Shown here piece after piece: positions 1-12,779 of a DNA stretch of 64,000 nt; positions within the stretch are counted from its first letter, which is position 1; every line of letters begins with the position of its first letter. Position numbers and translations under genes: made by a program. The DNA is from Sclerotinia nivalis (lineage: Eukaryota > Ascomycota > Leotiomycetes > Helotiales > Sclerotiniaceae), in NCBI GenBank assembly GCA_029531795.1, contig JAPEIS010000008.1:1054001-1118000 (forward strand), in the 5' to 3' direction. The notes beneath the pieces are model-generated. The model had not been told where the DNA came from and did not search any database. It saw nothing but the letters and a program-made list of their open reading frames with translations.

Positions 1-1560
1 TAACAGTACAGAGTATTTCATGAAATCATACGGCTGTGAATGATTAGGGTTTATAACAAATTGCTGTGGATTTAGGATTGTGGATAACGGTTGTGGATGA
101 AGGATTGTGGGTTAAGAGTACTGGGTTGTGGGTATACTCCATAAGCGGTGATGAGATGGGATGGGCAATAGAGAAATCAATATTCTTTTTTTAGAAGAAA
201 GAGATGTGGGACTGGAGTGGTGGTAGGTATCTCTTTCTTCGGTACTTATGTAGATCAGGAATCGATGAAGTAAAAAAGTGGTTTCAATTACACTAAATTT
301 ATGTAACCACTTACTGACATTGGACACAAATAGCTCAACTCTAAATCTTTTGCTCTATACCGACGACCTACATCAATGAAACCTGATGGAGTTGTAAATT
401 TCTCAACCAAGAAAAATGGAAAGTTCCATATCCAGACCATAAATGCAGCGCAATGGAGCATCTTCATAGCGTAGATTCTCTCCAACAGTGATATATTTTG
501 CCTTCTTAAAACATTCCTCCTCCATTTCTTCTTTCTTCTTTCACTCCTAATAATTGAAATATTGTATTTATTTTTCGTCTGAGATATAGGCGCGAAAAAA
601 CGATATTTCAAAAAGGGAAACAATTATTTTGATATAGCAATAAATAAGTATATTAGATTTAGCTTTTTATATTATAATTTTTCAAGTAATTTCATTTTTA
701 GTTCTTCTCTTCGTTTCCTTTCTTTCCTTCCTTCTTTCCATTTCATTTTCAATCTCATGTTCAACTACTCCCACGACTCCCCTTTTAATCCATACCTACA
801 AATAATCAAACCACTCCTCCTACTTTTAAAGCAAGTATTAGCAAATCCTTCCTCTCCCACAAGGCTCGAGAGAAGAGAAGGGAGATGCATAATACTACCA
901 TCCAATACCACATGCAGCTCATATCCCAACACAATATACCATATACCATCTGAATCTGCCCTGTATAACTCGTTCTTTGTAGGACCTGTATCACCAACGA
1001 ATCCATTACTCTTGCGAATTAAATCGATCATCTATTAATCCCAGACCTGCAGACCTGTCCATCTAAACTTTATAAACCTAAACCTGCACTCCAAAACGCC
1101 GTACTGTGTCAATATGAACTTCAGGTTCAGCCCCCCAATAAGGCGTCAATTTCCTTTCTGTACATTCTCCCGTCCAGCCTGAGGAAATCAGGGAACTTCT
1201 AATTCAGCAGAAATCGTCTTCGTGTATCTCTCCCTCATAAACTGACCCAAGTTCCTGCTGTATTGTATTCTCTTTCAGTCTGCTTTATTGGTACAACAGA
1301 CCCTGGATTGCCATTTGGATTTTTATTCATTTGAATGCAGCTTCGGCATTGGAAATGTGATGGAGTAGAGTGGAGGAACAGTTATGAGGAATTCCTCCCC
1401 ATTATCCGCTCCTCACCCCCTTTACCATAACCCTATAATTCAATCCCAATCCCTTTATTATATCTCATTCCTCTTGACCTATTAATTCTGTTCTTTCCCT
1501 CCTACCTATGTACCCATCTAATCAAGCAATCCCAATCCCAATCTCTCTCAAGATGTCCAT
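1..1560. other. Intergenic, no gene recognised
   Basis: AT-rich non-coding DNA with scattered short open frames on both strands. None shows a family motif, a credible splice pattern or a sustained frame. Pyrimidine-rich sequence begins to dominate the + strand from about position 1380. Confidence 0.6.
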
Positions 1561-3535
1561 AGTACTAGTTTTCGTCATCCAAGTTGGCTTGTATCTCTTG
1601 AGCAGATAACGAGAAGTTCTTGAATCGATTTGAAATATCCACGACTCTCAAACATTTACCAACTTTCCAAGCCTCCTTCCTTTCCTTTCCTCTCATCTCT
1701 CTATCTTTCTTTTCTTCCCCATAACCATCACTACTCTTCCCCATCACCACCATCATCCAGCACATCTCCATCTTCATTTTCATCTCATCATCCAACCTCT
1801 CCAACCTCTTTATCTCTTATTCCCTATCATAATACCACACACCCTTTCTATTTTCATTATTCATCATTCAATCCTTTTCTTTTCTCTTCTCTTCTTTTCT
1901 TCTTTCCCTTCTCTATCTCAAACCACCATCCTCTCCTTCCAATCTACAAATCCTACCTCTAACTTCCAAACTTCTTCCTCTTCTCCCCCCTTCTCAAATC
2001 ACTATTCCATTCCTCCCCTCTAAGCCCCACAACCAAAGCCCCTCTGCTCTACCACCAAAGCCCCCCATCTCAACCCAACCCAAATCAAAACAAACTTCCA
2101 TTCCTACTCCAGTTCCAACTCCCTTTCAACTCCCCCTCTCACTCTCACTTTCATTCCCACTCCCATTTTCACTCTCACTCCCACTCCCCTCCAACTTCCC
2201 TTCTCAACTCCCATTCTACATACCCTAAAAATTACACCCTAATTATCCACCCCCCAACCCATAAAAATATAAACGCCATATTCCACACAAACCCTTCCTA
2301 TATCCTTCCTACCCTTTTCTTCATAATCTCCTCACACTCTTCATCTTTCACCTTCTCAACTTCTCATGACCTCCTTCTCATTTCACATCTTCATTCCATC
2401 CATCCTCTCCCTCACCCTCTCTATTCTCCACTTTATCTCCATATTTTTATCACGAGCCCCACATCCACTATATCATACCACCACACCATATCTCACCGTA
2501 TAACACTATATGATTCCATATCATAATATCCCTTCCAAATATAATTCCCTCAAATTCCCCATCCACACCATCATCACACCACACCATATTATATCAAACC
2601 AAATCATTCCATTCCATTTCCCATCCAAACACTCCCAAATCTAACTCTAATATAACCCCCTACACTCCAACTACAAAACATTCATATACCCACAACCTTC
2701 TCTCCCCTCCCTATTTTCTATTCCCTCTACCCTAAAAATCTATTATCTACTACCCACCCCTCCCTATTTCCCTCTCTTTATCCTCTCCCTCATATTTTTC
2801 CCATTCCTCCCCTTTCCTTCTTTTCCCCCTTCCCCCTTCACAAACTCTATTACCTTAAAATAATTCACCCTCTTAATTTTTTTCCTTTATTCCTGTTTCA
2901 TTTTTCCTTCTCTTATCTTCTTCATTTTTCCCCTTCCTTCTTTCTCTTTCCAGAATTTATTATTTATCCCCCACTCAGCCGCCCATCACCTACCACACAC
3001 CACCTACCCAGCATCCACAATCTCCCATCCCCTTCCCTCCCTATTTTCCACTCCCTCCACATTACAAACCTATTACCTACCACCTACACACCCCTCCCTA
3101 TTTTTCCCATTCCTCTCCACTGCTCCCCTTTATCCCCTCCCACACTCCTCCCCTCCTCTTCTCTCTATTCCACAAAACCTTCTCTTCCTCTCTATTCAAT
3201 CCAATCCAATCCAATCCAATCCAAATACCAGATACCAGATACCAGATACCAAATAAATATCAACAATATAGAAAAAAGAGATATTAAAATCCAATTCCAA
3301 AAACCAAACCAATCCTAAAATCAATCTTCCAACCCCCCCCCCACTCCCTAGCCCCGCATTCAACCATCTATCAATCTTCTACCAAAGCCCTTCCAATTCC
3401 TCCTTCAATTCAATCCCTCAATCACTCAATGCTTTAATACCTCAATCCCTCATCCCTAATCTCTCACTCAACCACTTCCCCATCACCTATCCATCCAAAT
3501 AAAAACCAACAAACCTTAAAATCAATACCAAAAAA
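1561..3535. repeat. G-depleted, strand-asymmetric low-complexity tract
   Basis: The + strand is made almost entirely of C, T and A. By hand count, positions 1981-3240 (1260 nt) contain about 19 G. The run 2513-2894 has no G at all (382 nt), and 2113-2274 and 3012-3121 are also G-free. The sequence is not a simple microsatellite: words such as TCCCCT, CATCCA and ACTCCC recur irregularly. Small true tandem repeats lie at its end: CCAAT units near 3197-3223 and four ATACCAG-type units at 3225-3250. Open frames inside it are rich in Ser, Pro, Phe and Leu and are composition artefacts. Confidence 0.9.
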
Positions 3536-3949
3536 AATTCACAATTCATAATTCACCTAAAGATATCACCAGTAACAAAGACTATATGAACTTTTGACCC
3601 ATGTAAGGATACCTATACTGTACAAAGAAAGATATATATGTACTTCCATTTATTCTCAATCGATAACTTCCAAATAACTTCCTTCCTATGTACGAGTAGC
3701 TCTGATCAACCAAATCCTTTTTTCATATCCTCATATCTCCATATCTCCATATCCCAGCAAATTTAGCTACTTGGCTTTTGATGCATTTTATATACATATG
3801 CGTATATGCATCCATACATCCCTACTATTTCCCAACAAAGAAAAGATTCATCTCTCCGCTCGTATAGCAAGCAGGTATACTGCATACTCCGAGATACACT
3901 GCTGCCTCCACTTAACGAACCCCAGAAAAATCACAACATATCTTTACCC
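3536..3949. other. Intergenic, downstream of the acyltransferase
   Basis: AT-rich spacer lying just past the 3' end of the minus-strand acyltransferase gene. It probably holds that gene's 3' UTR. A few ATATCTCCAT-type words repeat near 3730-3755. No coding signal was seen. Confidence 0.5.
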
Positions 3950-5454
3950 TTAACCAAGTAACCCCTTCTCCACCCCTCCATTCTGCACTCTCCCACTTCC
4001 CGTCTCCGAACCTCCATCCTCCTCAAAAACATACCTCTCACACCTTTGAGTAACCCTCCCACACCAAGGATCAACCCACCTCGTCCACGCATTGGCCATC
4101 GCATACAAAATCACAAACCAAATAAACAACATTGTATACCATCTAATTCTACCACCCATATGCAATATCCCCTTTACCATTTCTCCCTTCTCATTAACTG
4201 TATCTTCAGGCATCGATACACCATATAACATCCATATTAATAATGTTCTCAAAAGTGTTCCATGAATAAGGTAGACTGCGAAACTATTTTTTCCGAACCA
4301 GAGAAGATAGCGATTTGAGAGGAAATCTTTACATAAGGGGGAGAAATGGATACCGAGAGCAATCAAATCGAGACCGACACCAGAGTAATAACGTGGGATG
4401 TCGGGGTCGTTGGGGAATATCCAGAGAGAGAGGTTATAGAGGGATTGAGACCAGCGTTGAAGTTCGGGTTTACCTTCTGGGTAGGAGGCGAATATTAAAC
4501 CAAGGATCATGAGTGCAGGGGCTAGGTAATAGCGTGGCCATTTGACTGTTGTGAGCCATTGGGTATGTGGTGGATGTTGAGAGAGGTCGGAGAGAAAAGT
4601 CCCGAAAAAGAATTGCATTCCGAATGCAGCTGAAGGATGAATTAGTATTTGAGTTATTGCATAATAAAAACCATGTCTTTAAAAAATAAGCCATGGATAA
4701 ACCACGAAAATAAAGACAAAACTCACAATCATTCGCAACATAAAAATAAACAAACAACGCCATACTAGACATCATCCTATACCTCGGTTTCATCCCACCC
4801 GTCCCCAACATAAAAACATAAACCAACATGGCACCCTTCAACAACGGTAATAAAGTCCATTGATTCCCATCATAAATATTCCAACCCCTCGTCCAAGTCG
4901 TAATCAAATGATACAACAAAGTCTTTACCGCATCTCCAAAATACGGCGTGATATCCGGGGACGTCGCTTCAATCCACCAACTATCAGATCTTTTCGCAAT
5001 TTTATATATTCCAAATTGACACAAAAACCAAATGATGGTGGTAGCAATAGTAGTTGGTAAAACTAACCGAGGAACACGTCGAAATGCAGAGCGAGAAATA
5101 GTGGTGAAACAAGCGGATTGATTTCCAGCTCGACATTGTCGAATGGGTTTAAGAGCGCATACATATCCAGTTACGAGGGAGAAAATGGTAACGCCAATAC
5201 GTCCTTGAACGAGAACTCGAAGGATGGGAAGTTGAAGAAGTCGGGGTCGAAGTCCTTCACCGGAACTGGGGAGGAAAAGGTCACCGTCGAAGGCTCGGGC
5301 GATATGAGTGGAGACTACTAGAAGCGATGCGATTCCTCGTAAACCCTGGATATTTTATTAGTTTTTGAATTGATAAGGAAATCAATTGGATAGATAATGA
5401 TGAAGAGAAAGAACATACGTCGACCCATTTAACGTTTTCATGTTTAACAGTCAT
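3950..5454 (-). CDS. Acyltransferase-3 family membrane protein
   Basis: Predicted multi-pass membrane acyltransferase of the Acyl_transf_3 (OatA/NolL-like) family, which moves acyl groups onto sugars or other small acceptors; the substrate here is unknown. Three exons: 5419-5454, 4727-5345 and 3950-4629, with GT...AG introns at 5346-5418 and 4630-4726, giving 444 aa. The family hallmark GLRGIASLLVVSTH starts at residue 13, just after the first splice. Several hydrophobic spans follow (IGVTIFSLVTGY, LVLPTTIATTIIWFL, LMILGLIFASY), and near the C-terminus is the SFAVYLIHG motif typical of the last membrane segments. The C-terminal tail is short, charged and probably cytosolic. The ATG was chosen because it opens a short exon spliced in phase into the conserved motif. 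Fungal members can sit in metabolite clusters, but no such cluster is visible here. Confidence 0.82.
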
Positions 5455-8400
5455 GATTGTGATGATTGAAAGTAACTTTCTGATCTCTCGAGCTCCTCCT
5501 TCAAAAACCGGATATGCATTCCAATTTATGAAATTGGAACTTTCGATCAAATATATAATGAAGGAAGAAGTAAATAAATGAAACTCGCAAGAGGTCAAAA
5601 GTTCATGTGGATACAAATGAAGAAGCCACTCTTTCCTCTTCTATCTTTTCCTACCTTTCCTATCCCGACAATTTATGGCAAAAGAGGTAGGTACTTCTGC
5701 CAAGCATAGAAAAATATATTCGAAAGAGTGAATCTCTATGCCGTCGATAGATTTGATAAATTATTAACAGATGCAAGAATCAAATTAGATTATCAGATGA
5801 AGTCCCAGTAAGTATCAAATATGAAAAAATTGAAAGAGATAAAGTAAAAGCGGGATCTGTACTTCCATATATAGGGTATGTACCTATCAAGGTATGATAT
5901 TTGTATTCAATTCATCAATTAATTCAAGGAAAGTAACAAGAAAGTAACAGTGTAATACGTATTAAATATCATTCGGATACAAGCATGATAGGTAACTTGC
6001 ATAATTGATAGTAGAGCACGGCTGATAGGTCTCTAATCATACTGAAGCTTGTTCTATGAAGCTTGTTCTATGATAGGAACTTGATAAACGAATCCCGGGA
6101 TATTTTAATTCTTGGGCGGTATATTCAGTATTATCATTGGAAGGTACTCGGAAGGTAATTGGAGGGTGATTGGAGGGTAATTGAAAAGTAATTGAAAGGT
6201 AAATGGACATATAATTTCTTTGGTCAAAGGACATTGTTGAGAGGATGAAAAAGTACATGGGGATTTACAAGTAGTGGCTGCAATCATCCCGATATCCGAC
6301 TTGGGGTTTATGAACCATGTATGATTCGTAGATCCATGGTCTTGGGAGTATACAAGTTGTTGGTTCTATAATTCCTTGGTTTCTTGGTATTTTGAATTTC
6401 TTTGGGACCCTCATTTTATTTATTTTCATTCAATGCATCGGTTGCTTGAAACAGGTTGTTTATTCTTGGTTGTTCTGGAAGTCTGAGTAATAACCGGCTT
6501 TGTAGATTTGAGTAGCGGCTTCACAGATTTAAGTACCGGTACTAGTTAATCTATGTTTTAAGTGCAGGTCTAAAATAAAGGTTGTCAAAATAAAAGATAC
6601 CAAGCCCCCCGATATCAAATGTGATTAGATTACATGCAACTGTTCCAATATAGGAAGTAGCATTACGGATATCCCCACTGCGGAAACCGCGGGGTGGTTT
6701 CCTTTTGTGGGTATTCATTTATACAGTGCGCGATAAGTGGATAGTTGTGATTGTTATCTAGATGATGTTTATTCGGGGTATGGGGTTTGGGGTTCTAAGC
6801 TTAAAAGTTTGGAAGCTTCATATCTGATAGTAAGTAGACAGGTACCTATTGCTCCTTTTCACGATCAATATCTATCTCATCTTCATATAACTAGATATCG
6901 GCCAAACCATTTCATCCCAAACACCCAATTGAATCCGAGACCTTAAACCCCAAGTTTCAGAACCCGAACCTGATACAAACCTCCAAAAAAAGAAACTCAT
7001 ACAAATGCATTAATGAAGAACCCCCCATCCCGTCTACTCGCCAGCCAAGAGCCGTGCTTCATCTACGCAATACATTTACCCCTGAACCACATACATATAA
7101 TCCAATCGCAAATCAAGTAACCTCATCGCAAAACCTTGGCCAACCAAATTCTAAACCACCAATCAATCCATTATGATCAAATCGTACAGTAAACCCTGTT
7201 TAGCATATCCAATCCCGACCGAACTTTAACGCCCGTTTTAACCTCCGCGTAAGCCAGAGCTTTTGATCCATAAGCCAGAGCTTCTATCCCGTGATTCTCG
7301 AACCCGAGTTTTTCAACACCATTCCTAGCTTTCACAGCTGTCAAAAAATCATTCTCTACTCGTAAATAAATATTCATCCTTTTTACAGCTACTCAGCCGC
7401 ATTTTCCGCATCGATTAAGTTGTCTGACTAACCATCTCTTCGCTTCAAATACGCCAAAATAATATTCCATATATAGAATTTCTCAGCTATGATATGGTGA
7501 AAAGGACGCGTAATGCGGGGGTACCTACATGATAATGGTATAAACCGTACGATAGGCGGATAAGAAGGTTGCATCCGTTTAGATTTCGAGGTTGTATTAT
7601 TGTACTCTCTGTTTTTTTTTGGTGCTCAGTGGTGTTACCAGGATCCAGGATCTGAGGGCTGAAAGGGTGAAGGGCTGTGTGACAAGATTTGTGAGGGGTT
7701 AATTGTACCACATTATTTTGGTATGTATTGAAATATAAAGATGACCTAGACTTGGTTCATAGAAGTCCATTTATCTTGTTTTTTTTTCAATATGAAGAAA
7801 AAATATACAGATAGAGAGTCATGCTCATTTTAGTAAGATAAGATGAAGGAGATATTTATTTCCTTTTTTTTCTTGGATTCTATTCAGTACCAAAAAAATA
7901 TACACAGTGAACTAAATCAATGATATCTAACAGATAGACTCCTCCGTTCAGCACTCTTGAAATAAAAGAGAATTTTATTTAATATCATCTTTCTAACATT
8001 TTAAAAATCACCATGAACTAAACAGATGATATCACTAAACATACAAGATTTTTCCTCTACGCTTTCTTTTCATGAATATATGGTAAATCTTACCTTGATA
8101 TATTCTGCTGTACATTGCATCATGGAAATACCAAAACTCTCAAGACAAATTTTATTCATGGCCTTCTCGAAAACAAACTGCATTAGTTACGTATAAGTTC
8201 TCTCTGGTTGAACAATGCTCTGCACCTCTTTACAGATCAATTGATACTTACATGTATTCCCAAGACTTTCACGATAGTATCATCAGAGTTGGCTGTGATG
8301 GAAATTTATCATGTGATCATGTATTTTATACCGTGGATTAATTCTGCTTTCTGGTTTGCGGCGCTTCATGATTGCTCTGCTGGAGTATAGCTACACCTTT

Positions 8401-9900
8401 ATTATATTTTTGTTAAGTGAGATGATTGATATACAGTTCTTTAAAGAGAAGCTTTAAATCTTTCGTCTTCATCTCAATCTCAAATTATACACCCCCCAAA
8501 TTTTGCAAGTAGTATCTTGAAAACACACAATAAACGATAAACGATAAAAAGAAATGGCAAAAATGAAGATTCAGAAGTCTACAAGATTTATGCTAAAGAT
8601 TCGACAATTTTCTTCCGCGTCTTCTGCTCCTCAATAATTCCATACTGATCAGTGCTCACTCCTTAATGATCCCCGGCCCATCTATCCGCAATATTCCTTG
8701 CCCAAAAAAGAAACGTCTCTATAATACCTACCATATTCCCGCGGAGAAATTATAATAGAATGCTCTTATCTCCTATCACGCACAAGATACCTCGATACCT
8801 CGTCAATATGTGAGTTCAAAGGGACTGCGTAGTTGGTATAACCCATAGAAATCTTCTTCTCCCTCACTCCCTCTAGATCAGAAAGAATCCTTCTGCTTTC
8901 ACTATCCACTTTTATGTCGTTTCTACCCACAAAAAAGCGACCAAGCTAACTAGGCTTCGCTTATCCTCTTTCTATATCTAAATCTTCATTGTTGTCCTGA
9001 AATTCCTGATCTTGAGGTTTCGCTCACATCTTTGTACTTATTAGCTAATTGGGAAATTATTATGTTGTCTGCTGTCTTCTATTTGTAGTTTTCTTCCGTA
9101 CCGTGTGTTAATTACCATGAGCTACCTACCAGTCACTCTTAGAACCTGCAGCATCCTCTTCCGCCCGTTTTTCTATCTTTCACACATCAAGTCTTACCCT
9201 CTGCAATGTCGTAGGTAGAATAATTGTAGTATCCGTCCTACTGTATACGTAGAGAAAACTAGCCCTACTTCCAAAACGTACTTCTTTTCCACTCTACTCT
9301 CTATTCCCGCTATTCCCCGACTTTCTCGAGTCTTCGTATCCGTATTTATAGACTAACAGGTGGAAATGTCGTGATATTGTACATCTTGGGCTCTGTACCG
9401 GAGTGATTAGCTACGTTTCCAGGGTTAGGAATCCTTCTTCATAGATATCTCACAATGCAATAATGATGCCGCATTCTCGCTTCTGATGATGAAGTCTAGC
9501 TTCGTGTCTATGTTTCGTATCTCTTGAGTATTAAAGTTGCATCAGTATACCAACAAACCAGCAGATATGATAACTGCACTCGCAATAACACACCTTCAAA
9601 ATATGCAGTAAAGATAATAGACGAAATCCGAAACGTTAACCTGTTTAAATCATCATAGTTAACAGCCATTCTGTAGTAGACATGATGGATGGTTCCGTAG
9701 TATTTCAAACTTGGGAGTTCAATAACACAAGTTATCTGATGCGAGTCACAATTATCGCTTCCAACGACCGGCATTGAGTTACTTGTACTTTGCGAGGTTG
9801 ATTGAGAGTTTCGTGAATCTTGAGCGAAGGGAAGGAAAAGGAGTAAGTTGGTTTTTTGGGGCTAGCTGTGGTGATTATTTATATGCCTATACTAGTTATA
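5455..9900. other. Gene-poor AT-rich intergenic region
   Basis: About 4.4 kb without a convincing gene. Open frames are short, lack family motifs and overlap on both strands. Local features include a duplicated 14-mer GAAGCTTGTTCTAT (6044-6071), degenerate GGTAATTGGAGG-type units at about 6139-6205, and several T-runs (7610, 7780, 7865). The first 200 nt is the presumed promoter of the acyltransferase. The rest could host non-coding transcripts, but nothing in the sequence proves one. Confidence 0.55.
6044..6071. repeat. Two perfect 14-bp tandem copies
   Basis: GAAGCTTGTTCTAT occurs twice head to tail (6044-6057 and 6058-6071). It is probably a replication-slippage duplication in non-coding DNA. 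Confidence 0.9.
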
Positions 9901-11150
9901 CCTAACAGACATAGATTGGAGTAAACCAAGCTGAATCGAGGATTAGCAATATTTCCAAAGTCTTCTTAGGTGTTGTGGAGCTCGAGTACTTTATCCTAGA
10001 TCCTCAAGTTCTCGGAAAAAGGCTACCGTGCTTATAACCCAGTGTGGTTTCCCAGCCCTCGTTTGCCTATATTCCTTCTGAAGTATGCCTCTTTGTCCTT
10101 CCTCGGCGTAGTATAGCGTACTCCGGGGAGTAGTGATCGTTAATCGTGGTCTTGGCTCTATTATGCAGTATCCGAAACCGAAGCATTTAAGAAAACTTCA
10201 AACGCGGCAGAGCAAAACCAGTTTCGAAGCTGCGTCTAGACTTCCAGGAGTATGCTCCCATTGCGACTAGAATTCCTTAGGGGTTAGAGCTGTCTGTTTG
10301 TCCTGTTACCTCTGGGACACCCCTTCTGCACACTTGGAGTATCGTTGGGGAACTGCTCTGCTGTTCTTGAAGGGATAAAGTCATTGGAAGTAATTTATCC
10401 AAAATCCAGACTGGGCTTCGCGCTGTTCAAGTCGATGCAGCTAGGAGACTAGCGAGCTCATGTTGTGATAGAGTAAAGTTGACTTCTTTGCTTCATGTCT
10501 AGTTGTGCGAACTCCCGGAAAACTTTGATGCAGGAATCAGATTCTCCCCGTGGCTGTGGTCGCAGATGGAGGGAAGGCGAGCGGATTGGCGGTTTTTCGA
10601 TATCTGACTTGGATTTTCCATATTCGCCATCGAAAAAAGTTCAAAGGCTGGTGGTTGAGGTGTTATGGAGGCGCTCTGTTAGCTATTGTCTTCGACTTGA
10701 GCTGTGCGAATTCCTAAGAAAGTTAATGATTTAGTTAGACCTCCCGTTTAGCGCATCTCAACCAAATCCGTAGGAAGATGGGCGTTATGGTCTAGGGGGG
10801 ATAGGCTGGTGGCAGGCTGTGGCAGACCTCTTGGCTTTTTCTAAAGAATGGGAAGTTCTAGGAAACTTGATTTTGCGGCTCATTGTACTGTTTAGCTGCC
10901 CCTTGGGAGATTCGTATGGAGATTTGAGATGTCATGATGGCATGGAACATCAGGTCGTTGCACAGAATACGGTTGACTTTATTAGATATCTTGAACTGGG
11001 TAAACACACAGAGAGCTTGGCCCTCTGATTATTAGATCTCTCGTTCTTCACTTCAATGAGATTCACATACCTGTGACAGGAAGGCAAAACAAAGCTCCAA
11101 GAATTGATATTCATATCTAATATACAGTAAACCAAGCGCGAATACCCTCA
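9901..11150. other. GC-richer island, possible decayed gene
   Basis: Compared with its AT-rich flanks this stretch is visibly richer in G and C and in mixed codon-like sequence, for example 10030-10340 and 10480-10800. Only short frames are open, such as 10495-10734 on the + strand, and stops interrupt the rest. I recognise no protein family. It could be a degenerate gene, an old transposon fragment or a non-coding transcript. No function is assigned. Confidence 0.3.
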
Positions 11151-12206
11151 AGCAAAAACCACACAGAATTCCAAAGCCTTTCACATCAAAGTCAGTCATC
11201 CAACATAAAGTCTTTCATGATATTTATTGTACACTGTGTTTACTTTCCCTTTGTAATCATATCATCATATCCCTTCCATTCCCATAATAGATTTCATCTA
11301 CTTCCAAATTCCATTCATTCCATCAATTTTAGATTCGAATATTCACAAACTTGAATTAATCCCTCCAATCTCCGAGCCTTCCCGAAATTTATCAACCTAA
11401 TATCTCCCATTGTTTCATCTCACTTTTTAGCTCACCGAGGTTGTCCGAGCTTGTCCCTCCATCCATTCATAGAAAGTTCCAGAATCTCTTCAAAGGATTG
11501 GAACTGAGAATATCATCCTATGTCTTGTTTCACAGTGAAAAGTAAGTGGTCTTTTATTCAATTTCAATTATTCTTGTTCGAGTTCGATGAGTCATATTCA
11601 CCGAGAGAAATTCCTTTGATACATGCAAGAATGTATAGCAGATTCAACTGAGCTTTGTCTCTATCCCGGACCAGCCCGGATGGTGAATTGTTAGTTGATT
11701 ATCAAAGGAAGTTTTCCAATGTGAAAAGAAGATTCTGGCTTGAAGAGATTGAAAAGGTCGGGAACCTGAACTTTGATTATTTTATTGTTAGAGAGAAATT
11801 CTAGATAGAGAAAAGGAACTGTGGTTCAGAATTTGAGATTCTTTTATTATATTGTATTGACTAAATCGAGAAGAATTTAAATACTTTTACTCTTATTTCG
11901 AAATTTGAAAATGGAATAGAATCTGAAAATAAATATTTTTTTAAATCATCTGAACATTTCAACTAGTTTAGAATTTCTTAAATATAATACTAGATGATGA
12001 AAAAAGCCGAAACGAGAGAAATCTTTCAAAACTAACAATTTTTTATTATCTTCACTAAAGAATGATTTTACAATCACTAGTCTAATAGAGCTCAATCTTC
12101 GTATTAAATTAAAAAAAAGAAATATATTAAATTTTAAAATAAATTTACTAGATATTTTATCACAGAGGCAACAGACAGGACAACAGGAATCACTTTTATT
12201 AATAAG
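11151..12206. other. AT-rich spacer, left flank of the hairpin array
   Basis: The sequence becomes strongly AT-rich from about 11,790 onward, with many ATTTAAAT-like words and no coding frame. It may be either RIP-degraded nuclear DNA or transferred mitochondrial DNA; composition alone cannot decide. Confidence 0.5.
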
Positions 12207-12362
12207 ACGTAGCTCGAAGAGCTACGTTTCTATAGAAGGAACGGTTCCTTAAATACATTTATGTGTAGCGCTAGCCCCGACCGGGGCTAGCCTACACTTA
12301 TCCGAGGTCCGACTCCTATGGGTCGGAACCCGAGCGGTCTCCGTATACCATATACGGGGACC
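12207..12362. repeat. Array of five GC-rich hairpins in AT-rich DNA
   Basis: Five inverted repeats follow one another. (1) ACGTAGCTC / GAGCTACGT, 12207-12227, loop GAA. (2) AAGGAAC / GTTCCTT, 12236-12250. (3) GTGTAG-C-GCTAGCCCC / GGGGCTAGC-CTACAC, 12263-12297, loop GACC and one bulge. (4) GGTCCGAC / GTCGGAACC, 12306-12330, with a bulge. (5) GGTCTCCGTATA / TATACGGGGACC, 12336-12362, one mismatch. The flanks on both sides are extremely AT-rich. Tandem GC hairpins in AT-rich DNA are typical of fungal mitochondrial GC clusters, so a mitochondrial insert (NUMT) is my leading guess. A nuclear mobile element with structured ends is the alternative. Confidence 0.75.
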
Positions 12363-12775
12363 CCGTGACATATTTATAGAATAATTTATCTCTAGAATTA
12401 TTAATTCTTGATCAAACTTGAAATAGAAATTTAATTTGATTAATATACTTTTTTTTAAAAAAAAAATTAATTATATTATTTTATATTTCTTATTTTAAGA
12501 TTTCTTTTAATAGTATTTAAAAGAATAAAAATATAAAGCCAAAATATTTATTTAGTTAGAGACGCGACGAATTCGATATTAATTTATTTATTTTTATTTA
12601 TTTATAAATGAAATATCTCTAGAAATTCAACAAAAGTAGATAATTATATAAATAAAAAATAAAAAAATAATCTCAGTAAGTCAAGTATAATAAAAGAAAA
12701 TTTCAAGTTTATAAGTATTCTTAAAGAGACTTAGTGTATTTTCGCCAGAATCAATGAAAATAATACTCGTTTACA
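12363..12775. other. AT-rich spacer, right flank of the hairpin array
   Basis: Very AT-rich DNA with A and T runs, such as the long T/A tract near 12,450-12,470. It contains no coding frame and resembles the left flank in composition, so both may belong to one inserted block of about 0.9 kb. Confidence 0.5.
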
Positions 12776-12779
12776 CATA

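Noticed and set aside
1630..1962. 110-codon + strand frame rich in Ser, Pro and Phe
   Set aside because: It lies inside the G-depleted tract, where stop codons containing G are scarce. Composition alone keeps the frame open, and there is no motif.
12207..12362. tRNA genes in the hairpin array
   Set aside because: There is no acceptor stem, anticodon arm or TPsiC-type GTTCGAATC box with proper spacing. The hairpins are independent.
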